A DNA stretch of 64,000 nucleotides from DATIXJ01 sp963714795 (GTDB lineage: Bacteria; Bacteroidota; Ignavibacteria; UBA10030; SZUA-254). A model generated the notes under the pieces. The model made no database searches, was not told where the DNA came from, and worked only from the letters and a program-made list of their open reading frames with translations. Location of the stretch: the NCBI GenBank assembly GCA_963714795.1, contig CAVQPS010000010.1:248001-312000 (forward strand), given 5' to 3'. The position numbers and the translations under genes were made by a program. Of this stretch, positions 1 through 7,922 are shown piece by piece (position 1 is the stretch's first letter; every line of letters starts with the position of its first letter).

Positions 1-806
1 GGCTTCATTCTACTATCGATGAAATGAACAATGCGCTGGAAGAATTCGAGATCAATCAGGCAACGAAAATATTGTACGAATTCATCTGGCACGACTTCTG
101 CGATTGGTATGTCGAGATGATCAAAGGCAGATTGTACGGTGATGAACCGACCGAAGTGAAACAGATCGTGCTCAACCGCGCTATTGCCGTTTTCGATCAG
201 GCATTGCGGATGCTGCATCCGGTGATGCCGTTTGTCACCGAAGAATTATGGCAGCACCTTGCCGAACGAAAGCCGGACGCATCGATCATGGTTTCGCCAT
301 TCCCGGTGACCGATAAAAAATGGATCGACAAAAATACCGAAATGGAAATGACTTTCGTGCAGAATACGATTAACAGCATCCGAAATATCCGCGGCGAACT
401 TTCGGTGCCACCGTCGAAAGAAATCGAGATCATCGTCAGTTTTCCGGATCATAAAAAAGAAGAGATCATCAAGAAATATCAGAATTATTTCCAGCGGCTT
501 GCACGCGTTGTCAAAATCGAACAATTGAAGAACGGTGCGAAACCGAAGCAAGCCGCAAGCGCCGTCGTCGATGGCGGCGAAGTGTTCATCCCGCTCGAAG
601 GATTGATCGATCTGAATGCCGAACGCGAACGCATTCAGAAAGAACTCACGCGCGTGCAGGGAATGTTCGACAGCATCAACCGGAAACTTGCCAACGAAAG
701 TTTCGTGAGCAAAGCCCCGAAAGATGTGGTCGACAAAGAGCGTGAAAAGCTCGAACATTTCCGTGCAAATATGGATAAGCTTCAGAAAAATCTTGATCGG
801 TTATGA
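1..806 (+). CDS. valS: Valine-tRNA ligase, C-terminal part (5' end outside window)
   Basis: Cytoplasmic class I aminoacyl-tRNA synthetase that charges tRNA-Val. Only the C-terminal ~268 residues are present; the reading frame is open from base 3, so the ATG at 24 is an internal methionine, not the start. Visible are the anticodon-binding domain with the typical stretch HPVMPFVTEELWQHL, the region FCDWYVEMIKGRL, and the C-terminal coiled-coil arm (last ~65 residues, rich in Glu/Lys/Arg with LNAERERIQKEL), which separates ValRS from IleRS and LeuRS. The stop TGA at 804-806 overlaps an ATG at 803 (ATGA), which begins a short duplicate of the next gene's N-terminus. Identification is confident; nothing can be said about the catalytic domain. 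Confidence 0.96.
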   Translation, partial: LHSTIDEMNNALEEFEINQATKILYEFIWHDFCDWYVEMIKGRLYGDEPTEVKQIVLNRAIAVFDQALRMLHPVMPFVTEELWQHLAERKPDASIMVSPFPVTDKKWIDKNTEMEMTFVQNTINSIRNIRGELSVPPSKEIEIIVSFPDHKKEEIIKKYQNYFQRLARVVKIEQLKNGAKPKQAASAVVDGGEVFIPLEGLIDLNAERERIQKELTRVQGMFDSINRKLANESFVSKAPKDVVDKEREKLEHFRANMDKLQKNLDRL

Positions 807-913
807 AGAAGCTGAATGTTGCAGATTACCTTGGCATCTTTTTCTTTCCTACAGGTATCCGAGTGTTACACACTCGGATACCAGGTGCGTCCGACAGTCC
901 AACTGTCGGATAA
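803..913 (+). other. Short 36-codon ORF repeating the start of the next gene
   Basis: An ATG overlapping the valS stop (ATGA) opens a 36-codon frame whose first 12 residues (MKKLNVADYLGI) are identical to the start of the SGNH-hydrolase gene at 923; it then reads through the two hairpins of repeat A0 and stops at 911-913. Bases 803-850 and 923-970 are a direct duplication differing mainly at third codon positions (Leu, Asn, Val and Leu codons). It may be the original gene start, cut off by an inserted repeat, now acting at most as a translated leader coupled to valS. Confidence 0.5.
854..910 (+). repeat. Repeat family A, partial copy A0 (two hairpins)
   Basis: Two adjacent hairpins: GGTATCCGAGTGT (854-866) pairs perfectly with ACACTCGGATACC (870-882), and TCCGACAGT (890-898) pairs with ACTGTCGGA (902-910). 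They correspond to the central hairpins of the longer copies at 2144, 2725 and 3772; the outer hairpins and closing stem are missing here. It lies between the duplicated gene starts at 803 and 923. Confidence 0.85.
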
Positions 914-922
914 CGGAGAGTT

Positions 923-1807
923 ATGAAGAAGCTCAACGTCGCAGATTACCTCGGCATCTTTCTCTTTCTGATCATCGCCGGATATCTGTACAACGGCTTC
1001 TTCCATCCCGATCCGTATTATACCGAAGATATTTATGTTCCTCGAGTAAAAACACTCCTTTCGATTCTGCGTTTCGGCTTCCCGGTTTTGATTCTGTGTC
1101 TGATAGCATTGTACGTTGCCATCAGACGCGGAAGAATTTCAGGCGGACAAATCACTTTATCGGTCGGCACGCTGGTATTCGCATTCATAATCATCTATCC
1201 GATCGCAAACAGTTTCTTCCAGAAACATTACTTACAGAAAATCGAACTCTTTCATCCGTATCTTCAACTCACTCCGAACGATTTTACGATCAAGCCGGGA
1301 GACCGGAAAGATAAATTCGTCATTGTCTGTCTCGGCGGATCGACGACGGAGTTCAAGAATCATTCCGGCGTCGGCTGGACAGATCGTCTCGAAACATTGT
1401 TGCAGAATGCAATTCCCGGCAAGCATGTCGAAGTCTACAACCAGGGGCGACAATGGTACACGATGCAGCACGCTCTCATCAATTATGAGATCAACATTCG
1501 CCCGAAACATCCCGACATGATTATCGTGATGCAGTCGGTGAACGACCTCACCCAGAATGCCGACTTCGCCTATTTCAGTCACGGCAGTTTTCGTGACGAT
1601 TACGGACATTTTTACGGTCCGATCAATCGAATCCTCGAACGCGAAACACTTTTCGATTATTGCTGGACGATGGTGAAAGGATGCTGGTATTACAAACCGC
1701 GGGAAATTGTCGATACCGACTCGTTTCCCGGACTTCCAACGTATCAGAATAAACTTCAGACGATCATCGATCTTGCAAGCGTCACGATTCGACACAAGTC
1801 GTGCTGA
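923..1807 (+). CDS. SGNH/GDSL-type hydrolase, N-terminal part (frameshifted)
   Basis: Probably a membrane-anchored SGNH-fold esterase/acyltransferase-like enzyme. The first ~110 residues contain about three hydrophobic segments (YLGIFLFLIIAGYLY; LSILRFGFPVLILCLIAL; LSVGTLVFAFIIIYPIA). The SGNH domain follows, with GGSTTE as the nucleophile block (Ser in the GDS-like motif) and VMQSVNDL as the block with the conserved Asn. The frame ends at a TGA (1805-1807), but the protein continues in another frame (1801-2118), so a one-base indel lies around 1772-1785. Repaired, the product would be ~398 residues. The ATG at 923 follows GGAGAG, a usable ribosome-binding site. Substrate unknown. Confidence 0.75.
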   Translation: MKKLNVADYLGIFLFLIIAGYLYNGFFHPDPYYTEDIYVPRVKTLLSILRFGFPVLILCLIALYVAIRRGRISGGQITLSVGTLVFAFIIIYPIANSFFQKHYLQKIELFHPYLQLTPNDFTIKPGDRKDKFVIVCLGGSTTEFKNHSGVGWTDRLETLLQNAIPGKHVEVYNQGRQWYTMQHALINYEINIRPKHPDMIIVMQSVNDLTQNADFAYFSHGSFRDDYGHFYGPINRILERETLFDYCWTMVKGCWYYKPREIVDTDSFPGLPTYQNKLQTIIDLASVTIRHKSC

Positions 1808-2118
1808 TGACGGAAGCATTTTTATTTAAAGATCCGATTTCTGATGACGAACGTGCGGCGCTTTACATGCTGAACCACGAAGCGATCGGGCCGACGAAGG
1901 AATGGAGTTTACAAACGGCAATCCACGGCATGAACGCGTATGACGATGTCTGCCGCAAAGTTTCCCGCGACAACAATCTTTTGTTGATCGATCTGGAAAA
2001 AGTCGTTCCCAAATCGCTCGATTATTTTTATGACGAAGTGCATTATCAGGACACAACGCACGTCCTCGTCGCCCGCACTATTGCAGATAGTTTGACGAAG
2101 AGCGGATTACTGAGATAA
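1801..2118 (+). CDS. SGNH/GDSL-type hydrolase, C-terminal part (frameshifted)
   Basis: Continuation of the hydrolase at 923-1807 after a single-base frameshift; upstream in-frame codons read KRHDSTQVV before the first possible GTG at 1801, so this is not a separate gene. It supplies the catalytic Asp/His block DEVHYQDTTH near the C-terminus, completing the SGNH set (GGSTTE, VND, DxxH). No ribosome-binding site precedes 1801. Either a disrupted gene or a consensus error. Confidence 0.7.
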   Translation: MLMTEAFLFKDPISDDERAALYMLNHEAIGPTKEWSLQTAIHGMNAYDDVCRKVSRDNNLLLIDLEKVVPKSLDYFYDEVHYQDTTHVLVARTIADSLTKSGLLR

Positions 2119-2143
2119 GAGTTACGATTTATTTTTTGCTTTT

Positions 2144-2264
2144 GGGAAGCAGTTCTACTGCTGACCTTCCGGTATCCGAGCGTTGTACACTCGGATATCT
2201 GTTGTATCCGACAGTGCAACTGTCGGACAACGGACGCGTGTCGGAAGTAGAACTTCCTCTCAGT
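2144..2264 (+). repeat. Repeat family A, copy A1 (four hairpins)
   Basis: Four consecutive stem-loops: AGCAGT-TCT-ACTGCT (2148-2162); a longer stem GGTATCCGAG.../...CTCGGATATC (2171-2199); TCCGACAGT-GCA-ACTGTCGGA inside a GTTGT/ACAAC extension (2201-2231); and GGAAGT/ACTTCC-type (2243-2257). TGGGA at the left and TCTCAGT at the right form a weak closing stem. It lies between the SGNH hydrolase and the lipoprotein gene. There is no T-tract, so it does not look like an intrinsic terminator. Confidence 0.85.
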
Positions 2265-2298
2265 TACATCTAAAACAACCATACGGTAGGAGGTTGGA

Positions 2299-2712
2299 AT
2301 GATCAGAAACATAAAACAATCGGTCTATTTCGCTTTGGTGATACTTAGCATCAACAGTTGCAATAATAATCCCGCGACACTCACGGTACAAAACCGTAAT
2401 CCCATCATATTATCTGTAACTGTCTTTCCGGATACAATCGGTCCAGCAGATTCGGCAATTGTGATATGCAACGCATGGGATCCTGATGGTGATTCTCTGG
2501 TTTATGATTGGATTACGGATGGAAGACTTAATTTAAAAGACGTAGGTGTACCCAATGAACACTTCCGTTTTAATACACATGAAAATTCTCAGGTTTTCTA
2601 TCCATCACAAGCTATAAGAAGTCCGATTGATACTCCGTGGGTTGAGGTTTCTGCGAGAGATGGAATTGGTGGCTCAGTCTCAAAAGTAGTAACTTTTATA
2701 GTTAAACAGTAA
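2299..2712 (+). CDS. Putative lipoprotein with Ig/PKD-like domain
   Basis: 137-residue secreted protein of unknown function. The N-terminus (MIRNIKQSVYFALVILSINSC) is a lipoprotein signal peptide with a lipobox-like LSINSC, placing the mature Cys at about residue 21. The rest is beta-rich and resembles an Ig/PKD-type module: AWDPDGDSLVYDW is the typical Asp-rich strand of cadherin/PKD-like domains, and WVEVSARDGIGG is a matching later strand. A strong AGGAGG sequence lies 5-6 bases before the ATG. The gene is bracketed by repeat copies A1 and A2. No catalytic motif is visible; a small surface-binding lipoprotein is the cautious call. Confidence 0.7.
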   Translation: MIRNIKQSVYFALVILSINSCNNNPATLTVQNRNPIILSVTVFPDTIGPADSAIVICNAWDPDGDSLVYDWITDGRLNLKDVGVPNEHFRFNTHENSQVFYPSQAIRSPIDTPWVEVSARDGIGGSVSKVVTFIVKQ

Positions 2713-2724
2713 GGAGTACCTGCT

Positions 2725-2847
2725 ACTGGGAAGCAGTTCCACTGCTGACCTACCGTTATTCGAGTGTTGTACACTCGGATACCTGTTGTATCCGACAGTG
2801 CAACTGTCGGACAACAGACGCGTGTCGGAAGTGAACTTCCTCCCAGT
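2725..2847 (+). repeat. Repeat family A, copy A2 (complete, closed by outer stem)
   Basis: Complete unit of ~123 bp: the outer stem ACTGGGA (2725-2731) pairs perfectly with TCCCAGT (2841-2847) and encloses four hairpins (AGCAGT/ACTGCT, TATTCGAGTGT/ACACTCGGATA with one mismatch, TCCGACAGT/ACTGTCGGA, GGAAGT/ACTTCC). It ends 9 bp before the first ATG of the pirin gene and starts 13 bp after the stop of the lipoprotein gene. Confidence 0.9.
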
Positions 2848-2855
2848 CAACAGAG

Positions 2856-3767
2856 ATGCTCAAAAATTTCAGAATCTTTATGAAGCCCAAATCCATACAA
2901 CAAATCCTGCCACCTCCACCGCCGCATATGGTGGGAGACGGATTCAGGGTACACAATTTTTTTCCAGGCGGGTACGAGATCGACCAGCGGCGCATGAGTC
3001 CATTTTTCCTGCTCGATTACAATTCCAAAATAGATTTTCCCGGACGGGAACATCCGAGAGGCGTCGGCGTGCATCCTCACCGCGGGTTTGAAACGGTGAC
3101 AATCGCCTATCACGGCAAAGTGGCGCATCACGACAGCCACGGCAACAGCGGCGTCATCGGCGAAGGCGACGTGCAATGGATGACCGCAGCGTCCGGCGTA
3201 CTGCACAAAGAGTATCACGACAAAGAATACAGTAAACATGGCGGACCATTCCAAATGGTTCAGCTCTGGATCAATCTTCCGGCAAAAGACAAAATGTCCA
3301 AACCGAAATACCAGGCAATAACGCACGACAAAATGGGAAAATATCAGATGCCGGAGAACGGCGGCGTTGTGGAAGTCATCGCCGGAGAATTCAAGGGCGT
3401 GAAAGGTCCGGCATCGACATTCACACCGATTCAAATGTATAATGCCCGCATCAACAAAGGCACTTCGTTGACGTTCGATCTTCCGGAAAAATACAACACC
3501 GGCATTCTTGTTATTGAAGGAACAATCACCGTCAACGGAGCCGGCAAAGCTCCGGCGGATAATTTTGTATTGTTCAAAAACGACGGCGAAACGATTTCTC
3601 TTCACGCAGAAGAAGATAGCATTTTGCTGGTCCTGAGCGGAGAACCGATCAACGAACCGATTACGGCGTACGGTCCGTTCGTCATGAACACGAAAGATGA
3701 AATCCGGCAAGCGTACGAAGATTTCAATGCCGGGAAGTTCGGAACTCTTGAAGAGGATGAACAATAA
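2856..3767 (+). CDS. Pirin family protein
   Basis: Bicupin metal-binding protein of the pirin family; characterised relatives include quercetinase-like oxygenases and regulators, so the activity here is open. The N-terminus after residue 9 (KSIQQILPPPPPHMVGDGF) and the first cupin with VGVHPHRGFETVT carry the metal-binding histidines, followed by GEGDVQWMTAASGVLHKE with further candidate ligands; the second cupin (ILVIEGTITVNG...ILLVLSGEPINEPI) gives the usual pirin C-terminus. Length (~296-304 residues) is normal. Two starts are possible: ATG 2856 (used here) and ATG 2880, which better matches the short N-terminus usual in the family; neither has a clear ribosome-binding site. Flanked by repeats A2 and A3. 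Confidence 0.9.
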   Translation: MLKNFRIFMKPKSIQQILPPPPPHMVGDGFRVHNFFPGGYEIDQRRMSPFFLLDYNSKIDFPGREHPRGVGVHPHRGFETVTIAYHGKVAHHDSHGNSGVIGEGDVQWMTAASGVLHKEYHDKEYSKHGGPFQMVQLWINLPAKDKMSKPKYQAITHDKMGKYQMPENGGVVEVIAGEFKGVKGPASTFTPIQMYNARINKGTSLTFDLPEKYNTGILVIEGTITVNGAGKAPADNFVLFKNDGETISLHAEEDSILLVLSGEPINEPITAYGPFVMNTKDEIRQAYEDFNAGKFGTLEEDEQ

Positions 3768-3771
3768 TGCT

Positions 3772-3897
3772 ACTTGGGAGCAGTTCTACTGCTGACCCCT
3801 CCCGTTGTCCAGGTGTTGTACACTCGGACAACGGGTATATCCGACAGTGCAACTGTCAGACAACAGACGCTGGTCGGAAGTTGAACTTCCTCCCAGT
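3772..3897 (+). repeat. Repeat family A, copy A3 (complete, compensatory changes)
   Basis: About 126 bp: ACTTGGGA (3772-3779) and TCCCAGT (3891-3897) form the outer stem around four hairpins. In the second hairpin the arms are CCCGTTGTCC and GGACAACGGG instead of the GTATCCGAG/CTCGGATA arms of the other copies: both arms changed while pairing was kept, which argues that the fold, not the primary sequence, is maintained. Lies between pirin and the S9 peptidase. Confidence 0.9.
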
Positions 3898-3970
3898 CAA
3901 CAGATAATATTGAATCCTTCATTCCAAATCCGTATATTCCTGCATTCAAAATCACCTTCAGGAGCTTTCG

Positions 3971-6046
3971 ATGAAAAAATTCTTCGTTATCATTCTTTCA
4001 ATCATGATCGTCACTGCCGCGTTCAGCCAGAAACGTGCGTTCCAGCTCGACGATCTCTACAAAATTAAAGGCGTTGCCGATCCGCAGTTTTCACCCGATG
4101 GAAAGAAAATCGCTTTCGTCGAAACGGAAAGTTTTCTCCAGACCGGCAAAACAAATGCAGAAGTGTATATGATGAACGCGGACGGCAGCGAAGTCCGCAA
4201 CCTCACGAGCAACAAAGCCGCCGATAATCATCCGCGGTGGTCACCGGATGGCAAAACGCTTCTCTTTCTTTCAACAAGAGAAAACGGCTCACAGGCATGG
4301 CTCATCCATCCTGACGACGGCGGCACACCGGCACCGGAACAACTCACCAATTTTTCGATGGGCGTCAGCGATGCCGAATGGCTGGCAGACGGAAAGCACA
4401 TTGTATTTTCCGCCGATGTGTTCCCCGATTGCGGTGCGGACGATGCTTGCAATGCCTTTAACGACAGTACGATGACTCACGGTCCCCTTCAGGCACACGT
4501 CGCGGATAAACTTCTCTATCGCCATTGGACGGAATGGAAAGACGGAAAGCAAACGCACACAATTGTTTACGATCTCGACAGCAAACAATACACCGACCTC
4601 ACTCCCGGCAATTTCGATGCGCCGGCATGGGAATTAGGCGGCATCGGTTTCACGCCGTCACCGGACGGAAAAGAAATCTGCTACGTTTCCAATCACGATC
4701 CGGTCGAAGCGGCATCAACGAACAAAGATTTGTGGACCGTTCCCGCAAATGGCGGCTCGGCAACGAACATTACTGTCGATAACAAGGCATTCGACGGCAA
4801 CCCGCAATACTCTCCCGACGGAAAATATATTGCATACATATTGCAGACGATTCCTGCTTATGAATCCGACCTGCTCCGGATCGGATTGTACGACCGTGCA
4901 ACCGGAACGAAAACTATTTTGTCGGAAAAATTCGATAATTGGGTGAATGACATCAAATGGTCGCCTGATTCGAAGTACATTTATTTTACCGCACAGGTGC
5001 TGGGAAGAGTTCCGCTTTATAAACTTGAACTCAAATCGAAAAAGATCACAAAAATTCTCGATCAGAATTCTATCGATGCATTCGATATTTCACCGGATGG
5101 AAAGACGATCGTCTTCCAGCATCGATCGATCGGAGAACCGGCTGAACTGTTTACGGTTTCATCGGACGGAAAGGATGTCAAACAGGTAACGACATTCAAT
5201 AAAAATCTGGAAGATCAGGTTGATATCCGACCGGCAGAAGAAATATGGATTCAATCCCCCACCGGAGCAAAAATCCAGACGTATATCGTCAAGCCACATA
5301 ATTTCGATCCGACAAAAAAATATCCGCTCATCCTCAACGTGCATGGTGGTCCGCAGTCGCAATGGGCGGATGCATTCCGCGGCGACTGGCAGGTCTATCC
5401 CGGTTCCGGCTATATCGTTGCGTTCCCGAATCCTCACGGCTCAACCGGTTTCGGACAGGAATTCACTGCGGAGATATCCAAAGATTGGGGCGGTGAGGTG
5501 TATCAGGACGTGATGGCAGTTGCCGACTCACTGCAAAATATTTCATATGTCGATAACAACCGCATGGGCGTGATGGGCTGGTCGTTCGGCGGTTACATGA
5601 TGATGTGGCTCGAAGGTCACACGACGCGCTTCAAAGCGATCGCCTGCATGATGGGAGTGTATGATCTCACCGCTATGCACGGCGCGACGGAAGAACTCTG
5701 GTTCCCGCAATGGGATTTAGGCGGACTGCCGTGGACGTCGGATCTGTATCAGAAATGGTCGCCGAATAATTCGGTGAAAAATTTTAAAACGCCTTGTCTC
5801 GTCATCACCGGCGAAAGAGATTACCGCGTTCCTTACACGCAGAGTCTGGAATTTTTCACCGACCTGCAGGAAATGAATGTGCCATCGCGATTGATTGTCT
5901 TCAAAAACGACGGACATTGGCCCAACGCGGTCAAATCGATGCCCCTCTATTATAATGCGCATCTGGACTGGTTCCATAAATACTTAGGCGGCGATCCAGC
6001 ACCATACGATATGACGAAAATGATGCGGAATCAGGAATTTAAGTAG
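3971..6046 (+). CDS. S9 family (prolyl oligopeptidase-like) secreted peptidase
   Basis: Serine peptidase of family S9, probably periplasmic, acting on short peptides (acylaminoacyl-peptidase/DPP IV type). A signal peptide (MKKFFVIILSIMIVTAAFSQ) is followed by a TolB/WD40-like beta-propeller with repeated SPDGK blades (about residues 30-420) and a C-terminal alpha/beta-hydrolase. The catalytic Ser is in GWSFGGY (Ser ~538), Asp in GERDYRVP (~617) and His in NDGHWP (~649). HGGPQSQWAD is the oxyanion-side loop typical of the family. Length 691 is normal and all catalytic residues are present. The ATG follows AGGAGC. The downstream isomerase-like gene starts within 15 bp, suggesting co-transcription. 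Confidence 0.93.
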   Translation: MKKFFVIILSIMIVTAAFSQKRAFQLDDLYKIKGVADPQFSPDGKKIAFVETESFLQTGKTNAEVYMMNADGSEVRNLTSNKAADNHPRWSPDGKTLLFLSTRENGSQAWLIHPDDGGTPAPEQLTNFSMGVSDAEWLADGKHIVFSADVFPDCGADDACNAFNDSTMTHGPLQAHVADKLLYRHWTEWKDGKQTHTIVYDLDSKQYTDLTPGNFDAPAWELGGIGFTPSPDGKEICYVSNHDPVEAASTNKDLWTVPANGGSATNITVDNKAFDGNPQYSPDGKYIAYILQTIPAYESDLLRIGLYDRATGTKTILSEKFDNWVNDIKWSPDSKYIYFTAQVLGRVPLYKLELKSKKITKILDQNSIDAFDISPDGKTIVFQHRSIGEPAELFTVSSDGKDVKQVTTFNKNLEDQVDIRPAEEIWIQSPTGAKIQTYIVKPHNFDPTKKYPLILNVHGGPQSQWADAFRGDWQVYPGSGYIVAFPNPHGSTGFGQEFTAEISKDWGGEVYQDVMAVADSLQNISYVDNNRMGVMGWSFGGYMMMWLEGHTTRFKAIACMMGVYDLTAMHGATEELWFPQWDLGGLPWTSDLYQKWSPNNSVKNFKTPCLVITGERDYRVPYTQSLEFFTDLQEMNVPSRLIVFKNDGHWPNAVKSMPLYYNAHLDWFHKYLGGDPAPYDMTKMMRNQEFK

Positions 6047-6060
6047 GAGTGAATGACACA

Positions 6061-6822
6061 ATGCGTCGTCTTGAGCGCATCGGTATACAGCTTCATACCG
6101 TAAAAGACGAAATGAAAAAGAATGTCGCGAAGACACTTGAGCAGGTATCGTCGATCGGTTACACGGAAGTGGAGTTTGCCGGATATTTCGGTCATTCGCC
6201 GCGGGAAATAAAAACACTACTCGAACGCAACCATCTGACCGCGCCGTCAACGCATGTTTCGTTCAGCGATATAAAGAATTCGTTAAAAGATATTTTTGAA
6301 GCGGCGAAGGAAATCGGTCACCGTTATCTCATCGTATCGTCATTCTATCCGGAGATACCGAAAACGCTCGACGATGTTCATCGTATCGCAGATTTTCTTA
6401 ATCATACCGGAAAGTTATGTAATGAAGAAGGATTGCAATTCGGATTTCACAATCACGCAACCGAATTTCAAGCAATCGATGGAAAACTGCCGTTCGACAT
6501 TTTACTTGAAGAAACAGATCCGAAATTTGTCGTCGTTCAGATCGATACGTATTGGGTTATTCATGCACATCATGATCCTGTCGTGTACTTTCGGAAATTT
6601 CCGGGACGATTTCCCCTCTTGCATTTGAAAGATATAGACAATTCACCGGACAGGCATTCCACTGAAGTAGGCAGCGGAACAATCAACTGGAAAAATCTTC
6701 TTGCAGAATCGACAACAACGGGCACAAAGCATTTTTTTATCGAACAGGAACACTTTACGAAATCCACATTGCAAAGCGTTCGTCTAAGTTTTGAATATTT
6801 ACGAACGTTGAATTTTTCATAA
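6061..6822 (+). CDS. Sugar phosphate isomerase/epimerase-like TIM-barrel protein
   Basis: Xylose-isomerase-like TIM barrel (AP endonuclease 2 superfamily), ~253 residues, probably cytoplasmic. Typical features: an opening strand RIGIQLHTVKDEM, SSIGYTEVEFAGYFG, the metal-site segments FHNHATEF (His/Glu), QIDTYWV (Asp) and LLHLKDID, and a final FFIEQEHF. These proteins bind a divalent metal and isomerise or epimerise sugars; the specific substrate cannot be read. A GTG at 6049 would also be in frame but overlaps the AGGAG ribosome-binding site, so ATG 6061 is preferred. It closely follows the S9 peptidase and lies 17 bp before ldh. Confidence 0.85.
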   Translation: MRRLERIGIQLHTVKDEMKKNVAKTLEQVSSIGYTEVEFAGYFGHSPREIKTLLERNHLTAPSTHVSFSDIKNSLKDIFEAAKEIGHRYLIVSSFYPEIPKTLDDVHRIADFLNHTGKLCNEEGLQFGFHNHATEFQAIDGKLPFDILLEETDPKFVVVQIDTYWVIHAHHDPVVYFRKFPGRFPLLHLKDIDNSPDRHSTEVGSGTINWKNLLAESTTTGTKHFFIEQEHFTKSTLQSVRLSFEYLRTLNFS

Positions 6823-6838
6823 TCAATCAAGGCACTGC

Positions 6839-7795
6839 ATGTCTTCAACACATTCAACACCTATTAAAGTAGCAATTGTCGGCACAGGAAACGTCGGCTC
6901 GACAACCGCATACGCCATACTCATGAGCGGGCTTGCCGCAGAGATCGTTCTGATCGACGTGAACGTTGCCCGTGCAGAAGGTGAATCGATGGATTTGAAT
7001 CATGCCGTGCCGCTGACGCATCCGACAAAAATCTGGAATGGTACGTATGCCGATTGCGCCGGCGCGGCGGTAACGATCGTCGCAGCAGGCGCCGGACAAA
7101 AACCGGGAGAATCGCGGCTCGATCTCGTCAAACGCAATGCCGATATTTTCGGTCAGATCATTCCGGAAATTTCTAAGTACAATCCCGGCGGCATACTGCT
7201 CATCACGACCAATCCGGTCGATGTGCTGACGTATGCCTCGTGGAAACTTTCGGGACTTCCGCCGAACCAGGTCATCGGCTCGGGGACGATTCTCGACACC
7301 GCCCGCTTCCGGTATTTATTGAGCGAGCATTTCGGTGTTGATGCACGGAGCGTGCACGCATATATCATCGGCGAGCATGGCGACAGCGAAGTGCCGGTCT
7401 GGTCGCTTGCCAACATCGCCGGCATGCGACTTCCCGCCTACGCGTCTGCGCAAGGCATGCCGCATGATCTCACAGCAATGGAAAACATCTTCATGCAAAC
7501 GCGCAATGCCGCGTACGAAATCATCAAACGCAAAGGTGCGACGTATTATGCGGTTGCCGCAGGCGTCATGCGGATCGTGGAGGCAATTCTCCGCGACCAG
7601 AGCACGGTGCTTTCCGTTTCGAGCCTGATCAATAATTATTACGATATCAACGATGTTTGTTTGAGCTTGCCGACGGTCATCGACCGCGGCGGAGTCGAAC
7701 AATTCCTGCATCTCGAACTGAACGAAACAGAAATCAATGCTGTTCGTCACTCCGCGGAAATTCTGAAATCGACAATCGCTTCGTTGAAATTATGA
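6839..7795 (+). CDS. ldh: L-lactate dehydrogenase
   Basis: NAD-dependent interconversion of pyruvate and L-lactate, cytoplasmic, fermentative redox balance. A Rossmann fold opens with VGTGNVGS; the substrate-specificity loop reads GAGQKPGESR, with Gln (~residue 87) at the position that selects pyruvate in LDH (Arg in malate dehydrogenases). The catalytic His is in GEHGDSEVPVW (~180) and the Asp/Arg pair region is GTILDTARFR. Length 318 is typical for bacterial LDH. The alternative, an MDH of the LDH-like group, is disfavoured by the Gln. The ATG follows the previous gene by 17 bp with no strong ribosome-binding site. Confidence 0.93.
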   Translation: MSSTHSTPIKVAIVGTGNVGSTTAYAILMSGLAAEIVLIDVNVARAEGESMDLNHAVPLTHPTKIWNGTYADCAGAAVTIVAAGAGQKPGESRLDLVKRNADIFGQIIPEISKYNPGGILLITTNPVDVLTYASWKLSGLPPNQVIGSGTILDTARFRYLLSEHFGVDARSVHAYIIGEHGDSEVPVWSLANIAGMRLPAYASAQGMPHDLTAMENIFMQTRNAAYEIIKRKGATYYAVAAGVMRIVEAILRDQSTVLSVSSLINNYYDINDVCLSLPTVIDRGGVEQFLHLELNETEINAVRHSAEILKSTIASLKL

Positions 7796-7819
7796 TTGTG
7801 TAACTGAAGTAATGTAATC

Positions 7820-7892
7820 CGTGCTTTACCGTTATTTCTTCCGTGTCATTCGTGGAAAAAAAACACTGATAACACGGTAGAAGCACGAATTT
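7820..7892. other. Imperfect inverted repeat between ldh and fucosidase
   Basis: The 127-bp gap between ldh and the fucosidase gene contains a CCGTGCTTTACCGT-like arm (near 7820) and an ACGGTAGAAGCACG arm (near 7876), able to form an imperfect long stem with a ~40-base loop. It has no T-tract. It may be a degenerate structured repeat; function not evident. Confidence 0.4.
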
Positions 7893-7922
7893 GCACTGGT
7901 ATTAAAAAACTGTGGAGTTTGT

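Noticed and set aside
2847..3764. Minus-strand frame (305 codons) opposite the pirin gene
   Set aside because: The plus strand encodes a canonical pirin; the antisense product has no recognisable domain and no start region of its own.
845..3900. CRISPR-like array
   Set aside because: The repeated units are hairpin elements of ~125 bp separated by whole genes, not short direct repeats with spacers, and no cas gene is near.
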